From the IMG/VR virus record IMGVR_UViG_3300044641_009589, positions 1 to 64,000 of that record: 64,000 nt of DNA; one strand, written 5' to 3'. This DNA is from a virus. The translations under genes and the position numbers were made by a program. Shown piece after piece: positions 33,274 through 41,222 of this stretch (positions are counted from its first letter, which is position 1; each line of letters starts with the position of its first letter). The notes below the pieces were generated by a model, which saw only the letters and a list, made by a program, of their open reading frames with translations, was not told where the DNA came from and searched no databases.

Positions 33274-34296
33274 ATGAATCCAATAGTATCAATACTCAAT
33301 CGGGTAAATTTGCCTAAAAAGGAAAAGTATCGTATTTTGACTTTTCCAACACACGAATCTTATCAAACAAACCTTGCTGAGACTAGGCACGAATTTTTGC
33401 TCTTTAATCGCGGCGGTAACTCAAAAATATGGGAGACAAAATATAAACCACTCCCAAAAAACACACACGTATACAATTCAATAACAGATACTGAATACGA
33501 CATTGATTTTATTTTATCGCAAGAGCGTTTTGGCCAAATACAGTTTGCTCAAGAGGTTTCTAAAAGCCTTCGCTTGCCAATAATACATCTTGAGCACATA
33601 GAGCCACAATTAAACAATTGGCCAAAAGAACAACTTGATTACATGAAGTCCTTTAAGGCCGACATAAATGTCTTTATAACAGAGCATAATAGAAAATCAT
33701 GGGGAATTGATAACTCTAGTGTTGTTAAGCACGGCATAAGAACGGATGATTTTATTGGGTGGTCTGGCCCATCTGATGGTGAAGTTAAGTATGTTCTGTA
33801 CATAGTAAACGGTCTTGAGTCACGAGATCAGTTTTGCGGATTCACCGAGTGGCTATCAGTAAAAGAAAAAGTTTTTCAAATCGATCCGTCAATAAAGTTT
33901 GCGCTGATCGGTGAAAATCCGGGTATAAGTCAACCAATTGCAAACGAAAAGTCTCTTATTTCTTCAATAAATAAATGTGCTTGCTATATTAACACCTCTA
34001 GACTTTCTCCTGTGCCAATGTCTTTGATGGAGGCAATGTCGTGTGGTGCCCCATGCGTCTCAACAGCTAAGCAAGAAATACCAAACATAATGCGCAACGA
34101 TGAAATTTGCACCAATGATATTGACAAAATAGCCGATCAAATTGTTCGTATTTGTAACAGTAAAGAATATGCCAATAAGATCGGCTCTCATTGTCGCAAT
34201 AGAATTGTTCAAGACTACAATATAAAAGACTTTATCAGCTCTTGGAATGAAATTTTTGACAGGGCTTATTCAATTAGAATTGGCGAAACAATATGA
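33274..34296 (+). CDS. glycosyltransferase (GT4-like)
   Basis: 340 residues. The N-terminal acceptor domain is divergent but contains VFITEHNRKSWGI and KHGIRTDDF (the usual end of domain 1). The C-terminal domain has TSRLSPVPMSLMEAMSCGAP, then CVSTAKQEIPNIM, a clear GT4 donor site. The 3' end overlaps the next gene by 4 nt. Confidence 0.85.
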   Translation: MNPIVSILNRVNLPKKEKYRILTFPTHESYQTNLAETRHEFLLFNRGGNSKIWETKYKPLPKNTHVYNSITDTEYDIDFILSQERFGQIQFAQEVSKSLRLPIIHLEHIEPQLNNWPKEQLDYMKSFKADINVFITEHNRKSWGIDNSSVVKHGIRTDDFIGWSGPSDGEVKYVLYIVNGLESRDQFCGFTEWLSVKEKVFQIDPSIKFALIGENPGISQPIANEKSLISSINKCACYINTSRLSPVPMSLMEAMSCGAPCVSTAKQEIPNIMRNDEICTNDIDKIADQIVRICNSKEYANKIGSHCRNRIVQDYNIKDFISSWNEIFDRAYSIRIGETI

Positions 34297-34739
34297 AAAT
34301 AAATATTAATCACAACGAAAACTATCTTGATGGCTACGTTAATCTTGAAAAAAATGGTTCTTTTAAAACAGATCACGTTGTTGAAGACTACGTAATAAAC
34401 AGCGTAAGCGGAACAGAATCTATACAGGAAATTATTTGTCACCCAGGCGCTCTAGAAAAAAGCAAGGCTGGATACGCTGAAATTTTAAAGTCTTGGGCTA
34501 ATTTTTCATCAAGCTCATGTACCTTAAAAGCAAAATGCATAGACATTGATGCGCTTGCAAACGCCCTATCATCTGAAGTAATAGACTCAGAAATGTTTAA
34601 CTCTATGGTTAGTGGCTATTTTGTGTTTTTTGATAGACATTCATTTACACAAGCACTCTCGTCTGCTGGTTTTAAACCAACGAAAACATGGTATGGGCCA
34701 CATCAGTGGGTATTAAACGTAGAGGCGAAAAAGCAATGA
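34293..34739 (+). CDS. methyltransferase-like protein lacking the SAM-binding glycine loop
   Basis: 148 residues. The start INHNENYLDGYVNLEKNG parallels the LNLGCG..Y.DGYVNID opening of sugar-cluster methyltransferases, but the Gly-rich SAM loop is replaced by INHNEN. The rest (LEKSKAGYAEILKSWANF, then FSSSSCTLKAKCID, SFTQALSSAGFKPTKTW) follows the family order loosely. It may be an inactive or structural relative within the sugar-transfer island. Confidence 0.6.
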   Translation: MKININHNENYLDGYVNLEKNGSFKTDHVVEDYVINSVSGTESIQEIICHPGALEKSKAGYAEILKSWANFSSSSCTLKAKCIDIDALANALSSEVIDSEMFNSMVSGYFVFFDRHSFTQALSSAGFKPTKTWYGPHQWVLNVEAKKQ

Positions 34740-35263
34740 AGCCAGTAATTTGCATATTTTTGATGGAAAACAGAAACGGGCCATTATTCTTTGGAACGGC
34801 TTCTGAATGCAAAAATGAGCTAGAAATAAACCCTGATTACCAATACATTTTTGTTGACATTGGCATATCTGGTGACGAGCTAAACTGCAAGAGATCAATC
34901 TACGGAAGCCTACAAAATGTAAGATTCGTAAAGATACTTGAGTCTTTCTTTGAAGACACAAAAATGCTTTCTGAAAAAGAGCGGCTTGAATCTAGCATAT
35001 TCTTAATTTGGAATGATTATTTGAAAAATCAAAAAATGCCTTACAAAAAGGCTGGGTTTGATTATTGCGTTTGGTCAAACGAAAAATACTCGCACAAAAT
35101 TTCAGATCTTATCTCTGCTGCCTTAAAAAACACAAAGCCAGTGCTATACAGATCAGAAGACGACGGTTTTTCTCAATACGGCGCTTTTAACATTTATAGG
35201 TACGAGGATATAAGCGAAGACGAGCTTTTTAATCGTGAAAAAGAAAGGCTAGAATTCGTATGA
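34736..35263 (+). CDS. hypothetical protein in glycosyltransferase cluster
   Basis: 175 residues from ATG 34736 (MKPVICIFLMENRNGPLFFG), overlapping the previous stop. Alpha/beta appearance. YIFVDIGISGDELN and FDYCVWSNEKYSHKISDLI hint at a GT-A-like or nucleotide-binding fold, but no family is recognised. It overlaps the GT2 gene by 4 nt. Confidence 0.7.
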   Translation: MKPVICIFLMENRNGPLFFGTASECKNELEINPDYQYIFVDIGISGDELNCKRSIYGSLQNVRFVKILESFFEDTKMLSEKERLESSIFLIWNDYLKNQKMPYKKAGFDYCVWSNEKYSHKISDLISAALKNTKPVLYRSEDDGFSQYGAFNIYRYEDISEDELFNREKERLEFV

Positions 35264-35934
35264 AGTGCTCGATAATAATACCCAATTACAACCAGGGTCA
35301 TTTTTTATGGCGTTCTGTAGAGAGCGCGATAAAACAAACACTAGACCCATCAGAATACGAGATTATAATAGTTGATGACGGCAGCAAAGACAACTCATTG
35401 CTTATAGCCCAGGACATTATATCCAAAAATAAATCCCATAATATAAAGCTAGTAAAAAAGAAGAACGGTGGTACGGCAAGCGCACGAAATGCTGGTCTTG
35501 TAAACTCAACTGGTGAATACATAGGATTTCTAGATGCTGATGATGAGTACTCTCCTGAAAAGACGGCTATGAGCATCAAGTATCTTGAATTTGGTTCAGA
35601 GGTTGGTCTTGTGTACTCTGATTATTTTGAGGTTCACGGATCAAAACTTTTCTACTCCGCAAAAAGAGATTTTGATCCGCAAATCTTAAAGCGGGACTGC
35701 ATAGTTTCAACAAATTCGTTCATTAAACGAGAGGTCCTCTCCACAGTTGGTTACCTTAACGAGTCTATAAAAATAATAGAGGATTACGATTTTTGGATGC
35801 GGATATCTGCCGCAAATTACATGTGTTTGCGGATTCCAATGCCTCTGTTTACGTACTACGTCCACGGACAAAATAAAACAATCGTATCTAGCAATGAAGA
35901 CATTTCTAGAGAGTACATGATGCTTAGGAGATAA
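35260..35934 (+). CDS. family 2 glycosyltransferase
   Basis: 224 residues. GT-A fold: CSIIIPNYNQGHFLWRSVES, IIIVDDGSKDNS (first DxD region), KNGGTASARNAGL, GEYIGFLDADDEYSPE (metal-binding DAD), and DYDFWMRISA (catalytic ED region). A complete GT2 enzyme that would transfer a sugar with inversion. No membrane segments, so soluble. Confidence 0.9.
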   Translation: MKCSIIIPNYNQGHFLWRSVESAIKQTLDPSEYEIIIVDDGSKDNSLLIAQDIISKNKSHNIKLVKKKNGGTASARNAGLVNSTGEYIGFLDADDEYSPEKTAMSIKYLEFGSEVGLVYSDYFEVHGSKLFYSAKRDFDPQILKRDCIVSTNSFIKREVLSTVGYLNESIKIIEDYDFWMRISAANYMCLRIPMPLFTYYVHGQNKTIVSSNEDISREYMMLRR

Positions 35935-35935
35935 A

Positions 35936-36469
35936 ATGACAGCAGTAATGAATGAAAACTGTATAGATGACACATTTTTTATAGGTTCGCTCTACAAGCG
36001 GGCAAATCTAAACTTTGTTATTGATGGCTGCATGACACAAAAATATTACGAGATAAATAAATTTATTTCAGAGTTTACATCAAAAAGAGTTTCTTTTAAT
36101 TTATTTACTCTTGGTGACACAGCCACAATATCGGTTCCTTCTTTTCCTGTTTTTTCGGCTTCTTATATCTCTTCAATATATGGCCCAACTCTTTGCTTTT
36201 CTGCCCAAGCTTTTTCAGCTGTTACTTCAAGCGTAAATCTAGCAAAGCCAGTTATTGCTATGGTAATGGATATTGAAGATTGGTCTAATAATACTGCCAA
36301 TTTTGGTCGGGCTGATCTAGTTGCTTTCCCAAACGAATACATCAAAAATGTATTTGATTCAAGATACGGCGGTTCTTATGGAAAAGCAGCCATCATACTC
36401 CCACAATCTGCAGAGGACTACATAAGGATAGCACAATATGCCACGAAAGAGCAAAAAAGCACTAATTAA
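35936..36469 (+). CDS. hypothetical, possible truncated glycosyltransferase
   Basis: 177 residues. LAKPVIAMVMDIEDWSNN and GRADLVAFPNEYIKNVFD resemble the end of a GT-B N-terminal domain (acceptor side). No donor domain follows, so it may be half of a two-part enzyme or a decayed gene. Overlaps the next gene by 32 nt. Confidence 0.55.
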   Translation: MTAVMNENCIDDTFFIGSLYKRANLNFVIDGCMTQKYYEINKFISEFTSKRVSFNLFTLGDTATISVPSFPVFSASYISSIYGPTLCFSAQAFSAVTSSVNLAKPVIAMVMDIEDWSNNTANFGRADLVAFPNEYIKNVFDSRYGGSYGKAAIILPQSAEDYIRIAQYATKEQKSTN

Positions 36470-37259
36470 AAAACTGGTTGAGCTTGGTAAGGCCGAGGTT
36501 CTGATTTCTGATTTGCCAATTCCTGATCTTGAGGACATGCTAGCTGAAGCGGAGCCAACAAAAGTTCCAGAGGAGCTAAAGACAGAATCTGGTGTAATTG
36601 ATGACACAGATCCAAAGTGGTCTGATTTTGTGATGTCTCAACTCACAGAAAGAGAATGCAAAGACGGAATGCCAACGTGTGATGGGCTTCGGAGGATTTT
36701 TAAGAAGCTCGTAGGTAAAATTACATCTGTTGATGTTGAGGTTCTCAAGTCACCAACTATATCGGATAGAACAGCGACAGTCAGATGCTCTATTACATTC
36801 CGTAGACACGGTGTTGTTGGTTTTAATTCAGAGTACGTAAGTGACGTATTTGACGTAAATCCAGACAACACACCATTCCCCTACTGCAATGCTGCTGTTG
36901 CCACAGCCGCAACGAAGGCTGAAGCTCGCGCCCTACGCAAGGCGATTGGTCTAGTAAAGGTTTATACTCTTGAGGAAGTAAATCAAAGCGCATCAAAGGA
37001 CGAGATGGACCCCATGATGATTGATGACAATAAGCCAATTTCTGATAGCGCGAAAATTGCGATTAACACAATGTGCAACCGAATGGGAATCGATCAGAAT
37101 AAGCTAATAAAGTTCTGTGGCCTTTCAGCTGAAAGCATTCACGCTTTGACTTACAAGGAATCACACGAAGTAATCAATGTTCTAAACGGCTTTAGCAGAG
37201 GTCCTGAAAATGGCGGTCAGACCGTTCCGGATCAAATCAAGGGCGAGGTAATTTTCTAA
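36438..37259 (+). CDS. candidate ssDNA-annealing recombination protein
   Basis: 273 residues. Basic N-terminus (MPRKSKKALIKKLVELGKAE). The middle has DVEVLKSPTISDRTATVRCS beta strands, then AAVATAATKAEARALRKAIG, an alternating A-T-x-A-E-x-R-A-L-R motif found in Rad52/Erf-type annealing proteins. It may pair complementary ssDNA with RecA and SSB. The next gene, with an ssDNA-binding appearance, starts on its stop. Assignment is tentative. Confidence 0.5.
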   Translation: MPRKSKKALIKKLVELGKAEVLISDLPIPDLEDMLAEAEPTKVPEELKTESGVIDDTDPKWSDFVMSQLTERECKDGMPTCDGLRRIFKKLVGKITSVDVEVLKSPTISDRTATVRCSITFRRHGVVGFNSEYVSDVFDVNPDNTPFPYCNAAVATAATKAEARALRKAIGLVKVYTLEEVNQSASKDEMDPMMIDDNKPISDSAKIAINTMCNRMGIDQNKLIKFCGLSAESIHALTYKESHEVINVLNGFSRGPENGGQTVPDQIKGEVIF

Positions 37260-37738
37260 TGCAATACAACTCATCTTATCGTATCTATAAACCAAACACT
37301 AAAGATCACACAAAGGGGTGTGCGTCTTCGTGGGAGTGGAATCACAAGACATGCAACTTTTTTCTGACTGTTGCGAAGCAAGAAGCACAAAAAGACGGTG
37401 AGGGCAACAATCGTTTTTCATGGAAAGAGGATTCGGAAACAGTAAAGCTTGATATAGAAGAGGCTGCTGAAATTGCTTGTGTTATTTCAGGGAGAAAGGC
37501 GTTTCTTGGGGCTGCAGACGAGTCTGGAAAGGGCAAGGGCTTCTTTCATCAAAATAAAAGCGGCAATGTTATACTGAAGCTTTATAAGCTTGACGACGGA
37601 TTTGCTTTTGAGGTAAGCTCAAAAAAAGGAGACCAGCGTTTTTGGGCTGGTCACCGAATAACCGTATCGGAAGCTTTTGTTATTGAGACAATTTGTAAAA
37701 ATATAATTTCAAGCACATTTGCTGGTTGTGGAGATTAA
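37259..37738 (+). CDS. candidate whirly-like ssDNA-binding protein
   Basis: 159 residues. Beta-rich front (YRIYKPNTKDHTKGCASSWE, CNFFLTVAKQE), then FSWKEDSETVKLDIEEAAEI, GFFHQNKSGNVILKLYK and FAFEVSSKKGDQRFW, an order I associate with phage ssDNA-binding proteins of the whirly/PC4 type. It would bind ssDNA during replication or recombination. Evidence is pattern-based only. It converges with a 4-nt overlap on the minus-strand gene. Confidence 0.45.
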   Translation: MQYNSSYRIYKPNTKDHTKGCASSWEWNHKTCNFFLTVAKQEAQKDGEGNNRFSWKEDSETVKLDIEEAAEIACVISGRKAFLGAADESGKGKGFFHQNKSGNVILKLYKLDDGFAFEVSSKKGDQRFWAGHRITVSEAFVIETICKNIISSTFAGCGD

Positions 37739-38304
37739 ACAACGTATGTGTTGATTATTTCTAATATCTTATCTCTTGATGTCTTGTTATCTGAAATTCT
37801 ATAACGTCGATAGCATTCTCTTATAGCCCTTACAGCTATCTCTTCTTGATTTTTAAGCACGTCAGTCAATGCTCTTCTTGATTTGTCATTCCATTGGTTT
37901 TGAAGCAAAGCGGCATTAAAAGTCCCCTTGAAAGACGCAATAAGTGCCATAAATGCAGAACACAAACACGCTGTGCCGTCTTGATATGGCGCTATATTTC
38001 CAGCTTGTGATGTTGAGCAGCCCCCAATAAGCGCACACATATCACCAAGAGCTTCTTTTGCCTTTCTTAGCCGATCTCTTATAACGGTGTCTGATATATT
38101 TCCAAGAGAGGCTGTTATTCCAGCAAGTTCGTCACAAGCAGAGCAAGACTCTTTATTTGCGTCTGGAGAACCACAAAGATTCACCCCTGGAAGATAAGGT
38201 CTAATTACTGGTGGGGTAATTGGGCCAGTTGGTGATGGTGTAACCTGTGTCGGTGCTGATTGGGATATTACAAACTTCAGTTTGTTTAAAGATCTGTATT
38301 CCAT
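37735..38304 (-). CDS. Cys-containing late protein with N-terminal helix
   Basis: 189 residues. MEYRSLNKLKFVISQSAPTQ, then a Pro/Thr linker (VTPSPTGPITPPV), then helices with spaced cysteines (ESCSACDEL, DMCALIGGCS, TACLCSAFM). It is the most downstream gene of the long structural block, after the holin-like gene. Same overall plan as 26423-26980. Function unknown. Confidence 0.75.
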   Translation of the reverse strand: MEYRSLNKLKFVISQSAPTQVTPSPTGPITPPVIRPYLPGVNLCGSPDANKESCSACDELAGITASLGNISDTVIRDRLRKAKEALGDMCALIGGCSTSQAGNIAPYQDGTACLCSAFMALIASFKGTFNAALLQNQWNDKSRRALTDVLKNQEEIAVRAIRECYRRYRISDNKTSRDKILEIINTYVV

Positions 38305-38305
38305 T

Positions 38306-38515
38306 TTATGCTTTCATTGTCGTTGTAAAAAATGCTACTACTGTTGAGATCAAAAACGCAAGCGTGCTTGATGTAAAATAAACTTTTGTCTGAAGAACCG
38401 CAAGCTTTTCCTTTATTTCACCTATGTCGTTTTCTATACGAGTAAGGCGATCATTAGAGCGCTGAAGCTCGTTTAAAACTAATTTTCGATACTCCATCCA
38501 CCCACTATCTTCCAT
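38306..38515 (-). CDS. holin-like small membrane protein (XhlA-like)
   Basis: 69 residues. WMEYRKLVLNELQRSNDRLT and IENDIGEIKEKLAVLQTKVY form a heptad coiled coil; the C-terminal FTSSTLAFLISTVVAFFT is a single membrane span. This coiled-coil-plus-TM plan is that of XhlA-like phage holin accessory proteins. No endolysin was recognised next to it, so a lysis role is inferred only. Confidence 0.6.
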   Translation of the reverse strand: MEDSGWMEYRKLVLNELQRSNDRLTRIENDIGEIKEKLAVLQTKVYFTSSTLAFLISTVVAFFTTTMKA

Positions 38516-38522
38516 TTTAACC

Positions 38523-39194
38523 TCACACGTAGTCTATAATACACGAAAGGTTCATAGTTGATTGTTGAAAAGTTTTAGCTGGAGTAAGACTCAGGCAAAT
38601 ATACCAGTCATGTCTAGTTGAATACGACAAGCTTCCTGTAGGATTTGAACCACTTACTCCTGGGCTTGTTCTGAGTACTATAGACCCAGTAGACCCTGCT
38701 GGCATTGAAGACCAAGAAGCTGCTCCAGACCCTGGTGCTGTTTCGTCGGTGCTTGTGTGTACGCACTCGTACCACTTGAAGTCGTAAAATGAAGTTGATG
38801 TTCCAGTCGAAGAACCGTCATTTATATACATTCTGCAGCTAGAGACTCGTATGGATGATAAATCAGAAACCCTTAGATTTAGTGGCGCAGCTCTATTTGG
38901 TATATAGTTTACATTTATATCCTTATACGAACCAAGCTCTGGGCTTATTACGTCTGCCGTTGATGACGTTTCGTACACCGAGTTATTTATTTCTTCAGCG
39001 ACAGCCGTTTTGTCACCAGGAGAAATAAATGTTTTTCCCTGGTACTCTCCAACTTTTTGGAAAATTATTGAATTTTTGGCATCAACTGCGCCAAAACCAA
39101 GAGCCGTTGAAAATGAAGAAAAGTACTTGCTTGACGATCCAATAAGTACATTTTTTGCGCTGCCAAATTGTCCATAAAGACCAATAATTGGCAT
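38523..39194 (-). CDS. tail-associated protein, paralog 2
   Basis: 223 residues from ATG 39194, overlapping the previous stop (TAATG). It shares VGEYQGKTFISP / TAVAEEINN / RHDWYICLSLTP blocks with the gene upstream (IGEYQDRTFVCD / TAVGAEIDN / QHDWYVCISASP), so the two are tandem duplicates. Beta-rich and Ser/Thr-rich, probably virion appendage proteins. SSSKYFSS recalls the LRR-like protein start (SAKYFSS). Confidence 0.75.
   Translation of the reverse strand: MPIIGLYGQFGSAKNVLIGSSSKYFSSFSTALGFGAVDAKNSIIFQKVGEYQGKTFISPGDKTAVAEEINNSVYETSSTADVISPELGSYKDINVNYIPNRAAPLNLRVSDLSSIRVSSCRMYINDGSSTGTSTSFYDFKWYECVHTSTDETAPGSGAASWSSMPAGSTGSIVLRTSPGVSGSNPTGSLSYSTRHDWYICLSLTPAKTFQQSTMNLSCIIDYV
38536..38544 (-). 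promoter_or_regulatory. late-promoter-like GTGTATTAT
   Basis: Minus strand GTGTATTATAGAC within the last codons of the upstream fibre-like gene, 29 nt from ATG 38515; a GTGAGG ribosome binding site lies between. Confidence 0.5.
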
Positions 39195-39838
39195 TATAGG
39201 TACTCTGTTGTAAAGTATATTCCAAACTGGGTGTGCGAACCTATTCCTGTTGGTGAAGCTGAAATACAAACGTACCAGTCGTGTTGCGCTTCTGTTGTAT
39301 TTGATCCAGATACTCTTATGCCACTTATTCCTGGGCTTGCTATTAAGTCAACGTATGGTGTTGATCCACTGCAGGAAATCCAAGACGAGTCGCCTGAGCC
39401 AACAACTGCTTGGGAGACCTCTGGATGAACTATCTCGGCTACTTGGCATATTACACCAGATGGCCCATTATTAACATTTGATCTATCGTAAATCTGAACT
39501 TTCGCATTTTGTGTACGAACAGCAGAACCATGATCAAATCTAATGTTCAGTGTTGATTTGTAGTTTGGTATATTTACAAGTGGCAAAGAAGCATCTGTAG
39601 TGCCACCTCTGCTTATTAGAGCGCCTGTAGCGTTTACATATTTTACGTTATCTATTTCTGCACCAACAGCAGTGCCGTTTGCGTCGCATACAAATGTTCT
39701 GTCTTGGTATTCACCAATCCTGACGCTAGCAAAAGCGCCACCATTTCCAAAAAAACCTATTCCAGAGCCATTTAAATTTTGGCTTCCGCTATTTATTGCG
39801 CCTATGCCTTCGTTAGCGTAAAAAGTGACTGTTGCCAT
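39194..39838 (-). CDS. tail-associated protein, paralog 1
   Basis: 214 residues (MATVTFYANEGIGAINSGSQ). Paralogous to the downstream gene over nearly its whole length. Preceded by GTGTATAAT exactly 14 nt before the ATG, with no Shine-Dalgarno. Probable virion protein near the tail tip or head surface. Confidence 0.75.
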   Translation of the reverse strand: MATVTFYANEGIGAINSGSQNLNGSGIGFFGNGGAFASVRIGEYQDRTFVCDANGTAVGAEIDNVKYVNATGALISRGGTTDASLPLVNIPNYKSTLNIRFDHGSAVRTQNAKVQIYDRSNVNNGPSGVICQVAEIVHPEVSQAVVGSGDSSWISCSGSTPYVDLIASPGISGIRVSGSNTTEAQHDWYVCISASPTGIGSHTQFGIYFTTEYL

Positions 39839-39843
39839 ACTGT

Positions 39844-39852
39844 ATTATACAC
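39844..39852 (-). promoter_or_regulatory. late-promoter-like GTGTATAAT, 14 nt before ATG
   Basis: Minus strand GTGTATAATACAGTATGG. The TAA in the motif is the stop codon of the upstream gene. 14-nt spacing to ATG 39838. Confidence 0.65.
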
Positions 39853-41221
39853 CAGGTCTTGGAGTATTAGCAGATCCGTATTCCATTGGTGATTGAGTTG
39901 TGTGTCCGTAGAAAGGCCAAACTCCGCTTGCGCACCCGCCATCGTGAGCGTTTTCTACTTGAAAATAGTATATTGGTCCGTATGTGCTTGTGCCGTTTGG
40001 TGAGGGGAGTCTTCGGGCTTCCACAATCGTACCACTACAGACTGGCTGAACTGCAAAACCTTTAGGATATGCGGACTTTGTACCTCCTGTGAATGCTATC
40101 CCCCCAGGAACTCCATCCGGCCAAACGTTTGCTGCTGTTATTGTGTTTCCAGTGGCGGTAACAATTCCCGGACATACCAAGCCTCGTTTACCAGGCGGAT
40201 TACCAATTTCTATAAGATTTATGCATTGAACTTTTCTGTATTGAATTGGTATGGTTTCGTCTTCAACAAAAGAACCAAAGGGGGTTGAGAATCTTCTATC
40301 TGACGGAATGTCTCTACCACCGCTAAACTGAACTATAACTCCTTGATAAATCCATCTAGTCGGCATTCGCGCCGCCTGATTGTAGTTTGGTTCGTTACCA
40401 AGCGGAGACGCATCACCCTCAGAAAGTGGTCCGGGATAAGTTCCATCGTACCCTAGTATTTTTATAAAGACACTATTGTATCCAGCCTGTTCAAAAATAT
40501 AAAGCGGCTGATAATCATTAAGAGATGGATCATCACCGTTGTCTGCTTTAAGAACATTAATAGATCTCATCTGCACAATTGTGCCAGACGGAATTTTATG
40601 ATGAATTCTATCGTGTTGATTTGCGGAAGACTCAGCTAGATTTATTGCATAATTATTTATTTCGTTGCCAGACACATACGATCTTGCTGGGTATGGAAAA
40701 TCAATTGTGTCTACTGGCATATTTTTTGTTGTTGGATCTGGAAGATTGATTTCATGTATTTCTATTTCTCTCCAGCCATATCTGTTGCAAAAAATACTAT
40801 TGCCTGTCGAAACAACTCCAGTTATCTCTGCTAGGAAAAAATGATTTGTTCTCCAAAGCCCGTGTCTTGGGTCATATCTTACATCAAGCATTCCAGCCAC
40901 GTGATGCGTTGGAAGAGACTCTCCACCGAGCGGAAACTTTGCGCCTCCTGCGTTTTTTGTTATAAACTTTGTCTGGCTGTAGTTTTTAGGGCTGCTTTCA
41001 ACACCATTAAGTTCAGCTAGATTTACAGCCCCAGGAACAGGCCTTCCAAAAATATCGTATCCCCATCCAGCAATAGCTACTGGTCCAGCAAGGCCTATAA
41101 ATCTTGCTGTAAATGGGTTTATTGTTCCAGGCTCACCACCTTGTGGAACTGGTCTGTTTCTTAAATTTGAAAGAGACGTATCTCCTGGTACTAGACCGTG
41201 TGTGTCCTTTGGTATTTCCAT
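39845..41221 (-). CDS. virion protein of distal tail region
   Basis: 458 residues, no membrane segments. LDVRYDPRHGLWRTNHFFLA, then EITG and SIFCNRYGWREIEIH resemble a small beta domain often found in phage tail and neck proteins. Two regions begin with similar phrases about ingredients such as GTIVQMRSI and GTIVEARRL, suggesting an internal repeat. It follows the hub-like gene with 1 nt between. Confidence 0.7.
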   Translation of the reverse strand: MEIPKDTHGLVPGDTSLSNLRNRPVPQGGEPGTINPFTARFIGLAGPVAIAGWGYDIFGRPVPGAVNLAELNGVESSPKNYSQTKFITKNAGGAKFPLGGESLPTHHVAGMLDVRYDPRHGLWRTNHFFLAEITGVVSTGNSIFCNRYGWREIEIHEINLPDPTTKNMPVDTIDFPYPARSYVSGNEINNYAINLAESSANQHDRIHHKIPSGTIVQMRSINVLKADNGDDPSLNDYQPLYIFEQAGYNSVFIKILGYDGTYPGPLSEGDASPLGNEPNYNQAARMPTRWIYQGVIVQFSGGRDIPSDRRFSTPFGSFVEDETIPIQYRKVQCINLIEIGNPPGKRGLVCPGIVTATGNTITAANVWPDGVPGGIAFTGGTKSAYPKGFAVQPVCSGTIVEARRLPSPNGTSTYGPIYYFQVENAHDGGCASGVWPFYGHTTQSPMEYGSANTPRPGV

Positions 41222-41222
41222 T

